Source: Cylindrodendrum hubeiense
Taxonomy: Eukaryota > Ascomycota > Sordariomycetes > Hypocreales > Nectriaceae
Reading direction: 5' to 3'
DNA: 29,471 bases
NCBI GenBank assembly: GCA_014621425.1
Contig: JAANBB010000472.1
Location: forward strand, 1-29,471
In this document: positions 9,892 through 19,456 of the stretch, in pieces
Layout of the letters: the number at the start of each line of letters is the position of its first letter
Numbering within the stretch: position 1 is the stretch's first letter
Notes under the pieces: generated by a model
What the model was told of the DNA's origin: nothing
The model's input: the letters and a program-made list of their open reading frames with translations, nothing else
The model's database searches: none
Program-made: the position numbers and the translations under genes

Positions 9892-10817
9892 TGTGGATCG
9901 TCGATATGGCTGTGATGCCTTGTCTCTGGCATGCCTTGACTATGTCGGCTGTCCTCGGGGGCAATAGAATCGACAGCATCGTTATTCAACTCCTCAATCA
10001 AACAAGCGGACTCTAACAGTCACACACCCGTCTACGTAGGATCTCACTGATATCCTGGGTCGCAATGAGTTTCGGGATCACGTCGTTGATTTTCCATTGA
10101 GCCTACGAACACCTATATCAGAGGCAACCAAGAGATATGGAGACAGGCGTTCTTCTTCTCACTTTCGCGCTGCATCACGCCTCATCCTGTTTTGTATCTG
10201 GCTGACGTGACATTAATTGGAACCACGAAGGGGGTCAGCGGTTTCGCATCTACACACCATTGGGTCTTATAGTTTTTGTGCTTAAGGATATGGACAAACC
10301 AACCTGCCAAGTAAAGTCTCCAGGAATAAAACACATCTTTTCGTTTTTATCTTCGCGGATGGGGATAAAAAGTGAGGGGGTTCATTGCGCGAGGGGACAG
10401 TAACAAAAGGCGAGGCTTTTAAGAGTCTTTTGGCAGTCGTGACGGCGATCTCTTTTCCATAGTGGTAGGGACTCTCTGTTTCTATTTAGGAGATCGGCGA
10501 GGGTAGCTAGTCACACAAAATATTAGGTCTTTCACGAAGCATTTCTTTCTGGTGAGAGTTATATTGTTTGGTGTTTTACAAATAAAATCTATATCTCGCA
10601 ATTCTGTTGTACTTGCTGGGCTTTTTGTTCCCATGATTCCCGTGAGGGAGTTTGCATCTAAGCGCTAACCGAATCTCTACTCCCCTGAGGAGTGCCAATC
10701 ATACAGAGGGCATTAAAAGCCCGTCGCAATTGAGACCGCGAACGCCAATTTACTATTACAAGTCCTTATTAGTAATACAGAGAAAAGAAAGCAGGAGAGC
10801 TGATTCCTCCTGTGGAT
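9892..10817. other. Convergent intergenic region
   Basis: A 926-bp AT-richer interval between the 3' ends of the coiled-coil gene (plus) and the vWA gene (minus). It should contain both 3' UTRs and polyadenylation signals. AATAAA-like strings occur near 10325 and 10582. No gene is recognisable. Confidence 0.6.
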
Positions 10818-11999
10818 TTAGTTGCGGTTACGAGACGCAGGGCGGCTTCCATTCTTGCGGTCCAGGCGGCGCACTACGGCTCCTAGGACAACCTTGAGGA
10901 TGCCGTCAGCCGATAGGGTCTTGCTCCTATCTGAGGCCGTAGAACTCCAGGTGGCAGTGTCTACCATGTCGCGGATGCCGAGATCAGCGAGATCATCGTC
11001 GAGTTCGCGGAGGGCGCGACTAGCTCCAGGCTCGGTGCCGACCTGAAAGAACTGGATGCCCACCTGGTGAGGGGGTGCCTCAAGCTGATCCAGCTTGCGA
11101 GCATGGTGGACGATAATGCTCTCTGGGTCATCGGTCGGACAACCGTCGGTGATGACAATGATGTTGATCGGCTTAACCGACTCCATGTTATCTCGGTGGC
11201 GGGCTAGGTTGGCGATGTACGGTTTGAGGATACTCTGCAAGCGGTTGCCGGTGGGGGTAGCGCCGCCAGGTTTGACCGAATCAAAGAGAGTCTTGACCTC
11301 AGCCGATTTTTCGATGTTCATATAGCCGCCAGGAGGCTGGTGGCTGGAGCCGGAGGCCGTAGACTCTTGGTTCAAGAAATACACGTCGATGCCGTCAGGA
11401 TCGTGCGATGTGCAGATGGGAGCAATGGCGCCGAGGGCGTCGCGGACTTCGCGCCAAGAACGACCCGCCATTGAGCCGGAATCGTCGATAACGAAGACGG
11501 TATCAAAGGTGGAGAGAAACGCGTACTTGTCCTCGGCGGATGTGACACTGGTGAGGCTTGGTGAAGGCGAGGCTCCACGGCGACCGACGCTGAGGTGCCT
11601 GGACGATGCGGAGGGGCCAGGAGAGGCAGTATATGCAGGGGGGGCTTCATTGGCTAGAAAATTGAGTGTTGGTAAGTCGCGATTGCAAGCACAAGTTTCA
11701 AGGTCAGACTCACGAGTGGCTTTGGAAGGGGATGCAGCCGAGGATGGATCTAGATAAGCGTTCCAGGACGCGCCAGTGGTGTTGACGCCTCTAACGTCGG
11801 ATCGGGAGATTCTGTCTTCGGCTTTCGAAGACTTGCGACTAAACCTGTCTTTGAGGCTGCCAAGCATTGATTTTGACGACATGGTTGGTGATGTCGATGA
11901 TGTTGATGAGGTTACGGAGTGACCGGTGTTGTTGAATCGAAGCATGCTGGGCGAGGTCTTTCTGTACCTCGTGCTATTTGTATGTGACTGCTCGTTCAA
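10818..11999 (-). CDS. von Willebrand factor type A domain protein with PPxY motif
   Basis: The frame is open across the whole interval (393 aa), but a 60-nt stretch at 11654-11713 has an intron's shape (donor GTGAGT, acceptor TTTCTAG). Splicing it joins exons 11714-11999 and 10818-11653 into a 373-aa protein. Residues 1-145 are Ser/Thr-rich and probably disordered, with APPAY (PPxY, about 99-103) directly after the junction. The vWA domain spans roughly 146-345. It keeps the MIDAS metal-binding site: DxSxS in VIDDSGSM (D152, S154, S156), a Thr in GGATPTGN (about 226-232), and Asp in VITDGCPTD (D265). Proteins of this type bind partners through a divalent metal and are mostly cytosolic in fungi. 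PPxY motifs bind WW domains such as those of Rsp5/NEDD4 ubiquitin ligases, so an adaptor role is possible but unproven. Confidence 0.88.
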   Translation of the reverse strand: MNEQSHTNSTRYRKTSPSMLRFNNTGHSVTSSTSSTSPTMSSKSMLGSLKDRFSRKSSKAEDRISRSDVRGVNTTGASWNAYLDPSSAASPSKATRESDLETCACNRDLPTLNFLANEAPPAYTASPGPSASSRHLSVGRRGASPSPSLTSVTSAEDKYAFLSTFDTVFVIDDSGSMAGRSWREVRDALGAIAPICTSHDPDGIDVYFLNQESTASGSSHQPPGGYMNIEKSAEVKTLFDSVKPGGATPTGNRLQSILKPYIANLARHRDNMESVKPINIIVITDGCPTDDPESIIVHHARKLDQLEAPPHQVGIQFFQVGTEPGASRALRELDDDLADLGIRDMVDTATWSSTASDRSKTLSADGILKVVLGAVVRRLDRKNGSRPASRNRN

Positions 12000-12128
12000 G
12001 CGGGGGCAATAATAGCCTTTGTGTGTGATTCACGAACAGAGAGCCTTGAGCGTGTAGTAAAAAAGAGTAAATCTGTTTGCTTGAAGGGGGGGTGGTTGTG
12101 TGTTTGGTTAGAGTTGAGGTCTAAGGCT

Positions 12129-12160
12129 GTGGCTGTTCAGTGACTGTTCAGTGGCTGTTC
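12129..12160. repeat. 11-nt tandem repeat, three copies
   Basis: GTGGCTGTTCA, GTGACTGTTCA and a final GTGGCTGTTC lie head to tail, followed by a short TGTGCTT duplication. The array is about 130 bp upstream of the vWA start codon, probably in its promoter or leader. Confidence 0.88.
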
Positions 12161-12702
12161 TCTGTGCTTTGTGCTTTGTGATGAGAGACACCAAGAAATC
12201 AATGGTCCTTTGTGATCTTATAGTCTGTCACGTCGTCTGGGAGGCAGAGTTGAAATCGACAAATTGAGGCTTCTCATAAGGCAGTTTCGTTATGGGACGC
12301 TTAGAATTATACGACTTAGCTTATGGCGTAGTGCTGTCATGAGGATCGAGGTATGGAGATGTGTAATTACAGCTACGAGGCGCATGGTGGTGGTTCGCCC
12401 TCCGTCCGCCTTCTGTCCGCCTTGCATTAAGGCTGTGCCCGTGCCACCTGCGGCTGAGCCCATGCTCAGCCAACCTCCATCGCCCAGGCACTCTCTCAAC
12501 CATAACCATGCCATGTGGCGGGGGTGGCGCAAATCTCGCTACCTTAGACTCAAGGCAAAAACACAGCCTTCTTCCCAGTCACTCAAGTATGGTACCCAAC
12601 CACACGCTGAGATGAATGGCACACCAGCCTGTCGAGGACCACAATATATGGGTAATCTATGATGGCAACACGGGGTTCTATGTGTTCCTTATTAGTGGCA
12701 GT

Positions 12703-12747
12703 GGCCATGCTCAGCAAGGCCACGCTCGGCAAGGCCACGCTCATCAA
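12703..12747. repeat. 15-nt tandem repeat, three copies
   Basis: The unit GGCCAYGCTCRKCAA occurs at 12703-12717, 12718-12732 and 12733-12747 with two or three changes between copies. It falls in a 71-codon plus-strand frame where it would encode a five-residue repeat, but that frame has no other support. Confidence 0.88.
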
Positions 12748-13196
12748 TGCCATCGGTGTGCCGCTTGAAACTTACTATGTAGTACAGCCGCCTGGGGCGG
12801 ACAGAGACCTGAACCCGCTTATATTGCCCCACGCTAACAACCCGGTACATCATCTTGACTTGACTGAGGCATAATATGTCTGGAGAGAAATGCACCAGGG
12901 CTCAAACAGTACGAAGAGGCCTTCTTGCATTCTGACGTGGTCATATGAACCAGGCAAAGTTTTTGGGGCCGTGCCTTTGTCCTCTTTCGTCGTCTCACAT
13001 GGAGCAAATAGATCTGGTGTATGGGTGTGGATAGGGATCATGGGATGCGGGTGTTCATGTGGATGTAGTGGGTGATGTGGATTTGCATTTGGATTTTCCT
13101 GGGGCGTTGGGTTGGGTCGGGTCGGGGCCATCCATTCAATGGAGTAACTACCTCGGAATCCAACCTCGGTGTGTCGCTTAGACGTCAATTATCAGA

Positions 13197-13232
13197 CAGT
13201 TTGGACAGTTTGGACTGTTTGGACTGTTTGGG
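13197..13232. repeat. 9-nt tandem repeat, four copies
   Basis: The unit CWGTTTGGA is repeated at 13197, 13206, 13215 and 13224, with the last copy ending in G. It is noncoding. Confidence 0.88.
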
Positions 13233-14752
13233 TGACCTTGAAAGTGGTCTTAGTCTCGCCCGCTCACCCTCTCACCCTCTCTCACCTTTTCGTCCGCCCC
13301 CAAGTCTCCCCACAACTTTGCCCTCAACTGGAGACCAACGGGTGACGGACAGGTCTAAGTGGAATGGTGGATCGCAGCCCGAGACCGAGGCTTCCAGGTG
13401 TAATTTCGCGTGCGCGAATAAAACAGGACCGTGGGACCCTGGGCCCGGCGTCACCGTTGCGGCTTTTAAGGTGAGCACGGCGAGCCTGGCTTCTGGAAAC
13501 ATTCCACCTGGACGTCGATGTGACGCCATCGCCAACACGACCAGGCACCGCAGCGTCCGTGAGTGGTGATTTATTGCCCCCGTCAGCACGCCGGGCCCCC
13601 GTATGGTCCGCGACATCGGGTCCAACCGGGCTGCGTGTCATCTTGCTCCAGCGGGTTGCGGGCCGTTTCGTCGTTTGCTCCGGGTCTGGCCCAGGTCTAC
13701 GCAAGGGCTGTTCCAGAAAACGGAAATCCCAGCGTCAGATATCTCTCCACCTTGGGGAGGCGGCTCGCCATACGGCCATACGAGGGCCAGCAATTGCTAG
13801 TTCGGGGTATTCATTCGCCAGGGCCGCTTCCGCGGGTCTTCCAAGGGCCTTCCAAGCTCGTCCAAGCATCCAATAGACGGACCACGCGAGAGGAGGTCCC
13901 CCTCCCTAATGGATCCCAAAGTTGGGACCAAAAGGGGTTGTCGCGCCCGCCGGGCGAGGGGCGGGAGGACGAGGAGGAGAAAGAGGCATGGCATTTATTC
14001 CCATGTTACGAAGCATCATGGATTGCTGGTTTCGAGCCTTCTAGAGGTTCGTGCGGCTTCCTAGAGCAGCCAAGGGGCCGGCCCGGCACCTAGATCCGGG
14101 CATGGCCCTGCCCCAGGTTGGTTTATGCGAGTTATCGTGGGATAATAGCTCCACCTGGGAACGTCCGCCGACTGGACTGGGCCACCTTGTGGGTTTTGAG
14201 GTTTCCGTCACCGTCACTGCGAGCGAGTCGTGTAGCCCTGTTGTTGGCTGGGAGCTGTGGCCAGTGCTGGGTTGGGTAACAATGGAGAGTAACAATGGCG
14301 AGTAGTAACGTAACTGCGCGAAGATGAAGCAGAAGAAGTCGAGGAATGCCAGCATCCTCCCACCCCTTCGGGGCAAGCAGAGGCGATATGCGTGGGCGTT
14401 TTTGCATTACGATGCCGTGCATTGGTGCTGCCGTGTATCCGTACACGTTGGTTGTGAGAGGTCGTTTGCTGGCTGGCCGTTGACAACCAGAAGGGTAGCT
14501 AAGGAGCCACCGTGGCGTACCGGATGTGATTGACGGGGCCGCGCAAGCAAAGACCAGCCCGCTATGCCACTTGGTTGCCATCCCGCAGGGCCCCAGGTGA
14601 GACAGCCGGATAGAAACACAGCCAAAGGTGTGACCGTGTGAGAGGAAGGCTGGAAGTTGCGGCATCTTTTAGAGGAGGGATCCTAGTTGATGTATTAATT
14701 GCCTCGAACATCTTGTTCCTGGGTTCCGTCATCGTCATGGCCGGTGTCGGGC

Positions 14753-14831
14753 AGCTAGATACCTTACCTAGGGAGGAGGCACCTACCTACCTTAAATTAC
14801 CCATCTAGCTACGGGTACCAACCTAGGGAGG
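14753..14831. repeat. Inverted and direct repeat cluster (AGCTAGAT / ATCTAGCT; ACCTAGGGAGG twice)
   Basis: AGCTAGAT (14753-14760) is the perfect reverse complement of ATCTAGCT (14803-14810), and ACCTAGGGAGG occurs directly repeated at 14766-14776 and 14821-14831. The segment between is ACCTACCTACC-like and distinct from its flanks. It could be a small repeat relic or a regulatory hairpin; no transposase is present. Confidence 0.6.
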
Positions 14832-15700
14832 TACGAAACGACAAGTAACATGCATGTCGAAATCGAGTATGACGGTGAGGCGAGGGAAAAAAGATCACCG
14901 CCGGGCCCCTCTCCCCGTCGCAAAAAGAGACAGAAGAGACAGAAGAGTCTCGGTCGTCGGTCGCCAAAGCCGTTGGCGGCCTGTGACAATCGGACCAGAC
15001 AGGTGCCTGGGCTGAGATATCCAGGGGATATGCCCCAGGATTGCCTTTCGAGATGTGGGCGGGAGCGTGGGAGAGTGGAAGCATCGGAATAGCGACGTGT
15101 TCTGGGGCGTCTTGGGGCGTCTGTGCTGAGCCTGGATTCCCATGGCCATCCCGTCAGCCCAGCCCAATGTCATGGACATGGTAAATGCTCGCCGCTGGGG
15201 AAACCGGAAATCGTCATGCAATCCAACGCAATCCAATGGCAACCGGTACAGCAAGTCAGTGCTGGGATCGCTGCTCGCTGCTCACTGCAGAAACACTCAC
15301 AGACCACCTAACAAATCCCAGCGCTTCTGCGCTCTGCGCTCTCCCAGGCGCCGTCCCGGCCCCATCCCCGTGCGACGCCCCCGACACGCCCATTTTGCAC
15401 TTATATTCAAGGTCCCGTTCAACCATCCCAGAAGCTTTTCCCTTCTCTCTCTCTCCCTCTCTCTGTGAACTTCCCCTGGTTCTATCCCGTTCCTCCATCT
15501 CTTCGTCTCTGATCAAGGCCTTTCTCTGGCATGGTCACCTGTCCCCGCTCCTGCTCCCCTCTGTCTCCCACCGAGCACCTTATCTAAACCATCGCTCGTC
15601 GTCGAGATACGCGAGACGAGATTTTTTAACACGTCGTCGACGTCAACTCCACCTCACGCTTCATCCCGCCTTTTGTGCTTGGCCCTGACCCCTCTTCATC

Positions 15701-18077
15701 ATGTTTGGTGGTCGCAAGTTCTCCATTAACCGCCACACTGGCGCCCCTAAGACGCTTGGTGCCCGTCGCTTCAGCTCTGGCGAGCCTTCATCAAGCGGTC
15801 AGCCTCACTTTTCCACACTTTTCTACACCCTCTCTCCCTCCCTCTCCTGCTGGTCTCCCGCTGGTCTCCTGCGTTTCGTCTCCTCTGTCCCTCTTGTCTC
15901 ACCTCCCTCCCGCGACATCCCCCTCCCCCCACTCTCTCTATCTGTTGGCGGGGCTCCTCAAATCCTTGGGCGTCATGAGACGCATTAGGGATCTTCGACG
16001 CCCAACCCGGCGGCGAAGTTTCCTTTCCGTCACCTTGTCGCTCTCCGCCTTTTCGGCAAGCCCGCCTTGTGCCTGCCCCGGCCTGCCCTTACCCAGCTCT
16101 GGCCTTGCTGCTACCCATGCCTGCCACCCAGTGCAAGCTTCCTGGCGCGCTCCTGCCCTCTTCCCCTGCACCACCTTCCTACCCTGGCAAGCCGCCTGCA
16201 CGACCCCTCCAGCTCCCCCCCAGCTCCCCCAAACTCCATCCAACGAGCTGCACAGCTTCCTCCCCATAACGTCATCATCGCATACAGCCCTCAGCCGCAT
16301 CCCACGCTGGCCATGACCACAACGGCACTTCACAACCCAGACGCATAGCTTAACCATCTTCTACACCGAGCAATACTGATCCTTCCAATAGAGGTCCAAT
16401 CCAAGGTCCATCGCCAGTTCCGTAACGCCCACGAGGGTCACCAGCCCCACGCCGGCCTCGACGCCTCCCGATCATCCACCGGTGTCATCTGGTGCACTGA
16501 GCGCGCCTCCGAGTATGGCTTCCTCGAGGAGCCCGACCTGTGGGCCAACCTGGGCCAGGGTGCCCCCGAGGTCGAGGACGAGATTGCCGGTTGCTTCCCC
16601 CGCCCCACGAGCGTCGACATCTCCATGGCCGGCCGAGAGTACGGCCCCACTGCCGGTATCAAGCCCTTGAGAGAGGCTGTTGCCAAGCTCTACAACGAGA
16701 TGCACCGCAAGGGCAAGGACAGCCAGTACACCTGGGAGAACGTCGCCATTGTCCCCGGTGGCCGTGCTGGTCTCATCCGAATCGCTGCCGTCCTCGGTAA
16801 CTCATACCTGAGTTTCTTCTTACCCGACTACACAGCTTACAACGAGATGCTGAGTCTTTTCAAGAACGTGAGTTGCGACTTCATTAAACAAGCCAAGGAC
16901 ATTGTTCCCAGCGACAAGAGTACTAATCAAAACCACATAGTTTGCCGCCATCCCCGTCCCGCTGAACGAGAGCGACGGATACCACATCCACCCCGACAAG
17001 ATTGCCGAGGAAATTGCCCGCGGTACTTCAGTCATCCTGACCTCCAACCCCCGCAACCCTACCGGTCGTGTTGTCGCCAACCCTGAGCTCGCCGAGATCC
17101 AGGACATCTGCCGTGGCCGCGCCACCTTCATCAGCGATGAGTTCTACTCCGGCTACAACTACACCAGCAACTGCGATGGTACCACTATTTCCGCTGCCGA
17201 GAACGTCGAGGACGTTGACGAGGATGATGTCCTCATCATCGACGGTCTCACCAAGCGCTTCCGCCTTCCCGGATGGCGAATTGCCTGGATCCTGGGCCCC
17301 AAGGGTAAGCTTTTTCCAATCCAAATATCACTGGAGAAGAGTTCCATGCTAATGATATCTGCACAGAGTACATCAATGCGTATGTTGTCAAGTTCCCCGT
17401 GATTGAAACTACATGTGACTAACAGACTTGAAGCATTGGCTCTTGCGGTAGCTACCTCGATGGTGGTGCCTGCCATCCCTTCCAGGAGGCCGCCATCCCC
17501 ATGCTTGACCCTACCCTGGTCGCCACTGAGATGGCTCACCTCCAGGCTCATTTCCGGGTATGTGTTTACTCTCGAGTCTTTCTTAGGAAAACACGACTAA
17601 CTGTTTCATAGGACAAGCGTGACTACGTCGTTCGACGTCTGCGCGAGATGGGCTTCGTCATCAAGTACGTGCCCGACTCGACCTTCTACCTGTAAGTTTA
17701 CCTGCTCTTGGACGTTTGTGGACGTGAGTGAGTGACGGAGCTAACTTTGTTGTAGGTGGTTGAACCTTGAGGGTCTTCCCGAGGCCATTGCCGACGGCCT
17801 CAACTTCTTCCAGGCTTGTCTAGAGGAGAAGGTGATTGTTGTGCCCGGTATCTTCTTCGACCTGAACCCCTCGCGCCGTCGTGATCTCTTTGACAGCCCC
17901 TGCCACCACTTCGTGCGTCTCTCGTATGGCCCCAGAATGGACGTGCTGAAGATGGGACTGGATGGTATTGAGCGTGTCGTCCACAAGTAAGTTTCCTTTC
18001 CTGGCGATGCTCGGATCGTGCGTAGCAAGGCAAAACGGCGGCTGACTCTCTCGTGTAGGCACAAGAAGACCCTGTAA
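15701..18077 (+). CDS. Class I/II PLP-dependent aminotransferase
   Basis: Eight exons join in frame: 15701-15797, 16392-16867, 16941-17304, 17367-17379, 17434-17557, 17612-17691, 17756-17986 and 18059-18077, giving 467 aa. The fold-type I aminotransferase signature is clear: SNPRNPTG (226-233), Asp257 with Tyr260 in ISDEFYSGY (PLP nitrogen and phenol contacts), the Schiff-base lysine K296 in DGLTKRFRLPGWR, and a C-terminal substrate-carboxylate Arg near 439 in FVRLSYGP. The N-terminal 32 residues are basic with ARRFSS, which could be a mitochondrial presequence. Substrate cannot be told from sequence; aspartate/aromatic or related amino acids are possible. Intron 1 is unusually long (594 nt, weak donor GTCAGC), so the first exon is the least certain part. 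The other introns are 54-73 nt with good consensus. Exon 4 is only 13 nt. Confidence 0.9.
15798..16391 (+). other. Long first intron of the aminotransferase
   Basis: 594 nt, pyrimidine-rich, with a weak donor (GTCAGC), a branch candidate ACTGAT (about 16375-16380) and acceptor CAATAG. Phase 1 matches on both sides. An alternative first exon or an internal promoter is possible, but I found no ATG within it that joins the exon 2 frame. Confidence 0.6.
17367..17379 (+). other. 13-nt microexon of the aminotransferase
   Basis: The exon encodes only EYIN plus two bases of an Ala codon. It is bounded by a GCACAG acceptor and a GTATGT donor. The downstream intron (17380-17433) must skip a nearby CAG (17424) and use AAG at 17433 so that the frame continues as IGSCGSYLDGG. 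Confidence 0.75.
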
Positions 18078-18594
18078 GCGGGATCACAGTTGACCCCGGG
18101 GTTTCCCAACTTGGCTCGATGCTTGGCTGATGGGTTTGGAGAGGCTTCGTCCCCAATGTCAGTCCCAAGTTGTCATGATGGGAAGTGTAGAGGTGTAGAT
18201 GTGAAAGGGAAGTCTGTTTATAGGCAGAATCTGTGGCAGTTTAGCCCGGGGAAGATGGGATGGCAGTCCTTTTGCAAGCCGGTTCCCCCCGGGATAAACT
18301 ACCCGAGCTAGATGATGTTTGATGGCTCTTTCGTTTTAGCAGCATTGCAGCGCAGGTAACAGGGCGGGATTTCGAATTAAACCGACTATTACTCCATATT
18401 TGCCCCGTCGCGTTCCCTCTCTCGTCGTCAGAGTTCCTCGTGATGAAAATATGGCCGTAGTCATCATAGACCCCTGCCCATCTCGCCATCACCCTGGGCG
18501 GTGCCGAGCAACCCTAGATGCATCCCTAAATGCATCCCATTACGAAAAAGCGCCCTATGCACCTATCACATCGGTCGGTTGTTGACGCCCGGCG

Positions 18595-18604
18595 ATGGCA
18601 TCAT
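18595..18604. promoter_or_regulatory. Match to CYS3/MetR-type binding consensus
   Basis: ATGGCATCAT fits ATGRYRYCAT, the palindromic consensus described for Neurospora CYS3. It lies 358 bp upstream of the small-gene ATG and in the same neighbourhood as the CYS3-like bZIP gene. About 0.5 such matches are expected by chance in a window this size, so this is suggestive only. Confidence 0.3.
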
Positions 18605-18787
18605 CATCCCGCGCAGTAGATCTGGCCATGCATCCCGCGGCGATGCCACGGCTCCCACCCGGTTGCCACCCAAATCGCCAATATCCCCGCATCGGGCATA
18701 TGTAATCACCCGTCCGCAGGACCCTTTTCCAAATTAGGTGTGGTTTTTTTTTCTCCCACTCACTCACATCCTCTCCACTAGCCGGTT

Positions 18788-18833
18788 GTGAGTTACCACA
18801 TCTGGCTCTTGCTCATCGTCCTCTGTTCCACAG
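18788..18833 (+). other. Possible 5' UTR intron
   Basis: GTGAGT donor and CCACAG acceptor 46 nt apart, just upstream of the small conserved gene and downstream of a CACTCACTCAC-type stretch. The branch site is poor, so support is weak. Confidence 0.3.
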
Positions 18834-18952
18834 GCAGGGACTCTGCGATCGTCGACGGGAGAGACCTGAAGAGGCAATTGGGTTGTATCAGGGCTCGGCT
18901 CTGCGGCTCGGAACCAGGGCGCGGATACGAAATATTGGCCAGGCGCTCAAGC

Positions 18953-19166
18953 ATGCTCGCGCGCATCCCACGCTGCTGTGTCACTCTCGGGCGGCTCATG
19001 AGCACATCACGCACCACACCACCGCATCAAGCAGCTTCCGCTTCTGGCTCGTCAACCGCCAGCATGGTCGATCAAGGCGCAGCCGACAAGCCCGCCCAAA
19101 CCGCCGGCCACGCCGCAGCCAGCCAGCGGCAAAAGGTGCCCCCGCTGCCGCTGCCGCCGCTAGAGG

Positions 19167-19197
<31 letters not shown>

Positions 19198-19456
19198 CGT
19201 CGACGACACCAGCAAGGGCGATGGCGTGACGACGCTACGCGTGGGAGAGTCGCTCCGGCTGGACGCGCTGGGTCCGCTCGTTGTCAACACCGATGGGTCC
19301 ATGGCCCGGGTGGCCAATTGGCCCGGGATGACGGAGATGGAGCGGGAGGCCACGCTGCGAGTGCTGGGCAAGCGGAATCAGCAGCGGCTCAAGGCGTTGC
19401 GGGCGAAGCTGGAAGCTGAGGAGCAGGTTGGCAACGGGAGTGCTGGAAAGGAGTAA
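18953..19456 (+). CDS. Small protein with conserved-looking C-terminal motif, possible mitochondrial presequence
   Basis: Single exon of 167 aa from the first in-frame ATG (18953); alternative ATGs at 18998 and 19064 would give 152 or 130 aa. Residues 1-27 are rich in Arg, Ser and Thr and lack acidic residues, like a mitochondrial targeting signal. Residues 28-90 are low complexity, with PPLPLPPL and a run of eight serines encoded by an AGC repeat. The ordered part is about 104-155, with LGPLVVNTDGSMARVANW followed by a charged helix TEMEREATLRVLGKRNQQRL. I believe this segment occurs in many fungal proteins of unknown function but cannot name the family. The frame remains open about 55 codons upstream but without an ATG. 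Function is unknown. Confidence 0.78.
19166..19192 (+). repeat. AGC trinucleotide repeat (poly-Ser)
   Basis: About eight to nine tandem AGC units inside the small-protein CDS encode consecutive serines. The repeat could vary in length between strains without breaking frame. Confidence 0.85.

Larger units (their letters stand above)
12000..15700. other. 3.7-kb gene-poor divergent region (vWA / aminotransferase)
   Basis: This is the shared upstream region of the minus-strand vWA gene and the plus-strand aminotransferase. It has many overlapping open frames on both strands but none with a recognisable domain or consistent splice structure. It holds short tandem repeats (12129-12160, 12703-12747, 13197-13232, 15102-15121), an inverted repeat around 14753-14810, and a CT-rich tract (about 15437-15465) followed by a pyrimidine-rich leader of the aminotransferase. 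A noncoding transcript or unrecognised short gene cannot be excluded. Confidence 0.55.
18078..18952. other. Intergenic region upstream of the small conserved gene
   Basis: 875 bp containing the aminotransferase 3' UTR and the promoter and leader of the next gene. It includes a perfect match to the CYS3-type site (18595-18604), a two-codon ATG-TAA uORF near 18699, and a possible 46-nt 5' UTR intron (18788-18833, GTGAGT..CCACAG). No other gene is visible. Confidence 0.55.

Noticed and set aside
12659..12874. 71-codon frame with a signal-peptide-like start and a 5-residue repeat
   Set aside because: The hydrophobic look and repeat come from the 15-nt tandem duplication. There is no cysteine pattern, domain or splice support.
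13563..14093. 176-codon plus-strand frame
   Set aside because: Long overlapping frames exist on both strands here and none shows a domain or fungal codon bias. Best explained by GC-rich noncoding DNA.
15675..16316. 213-codon frame across the aminotransferase first exon and intron
   Set aside because: It is out of frame with the aminotransferase and is the translation of a pyrimidine-rich intron (Leu/Pro/Ser only).
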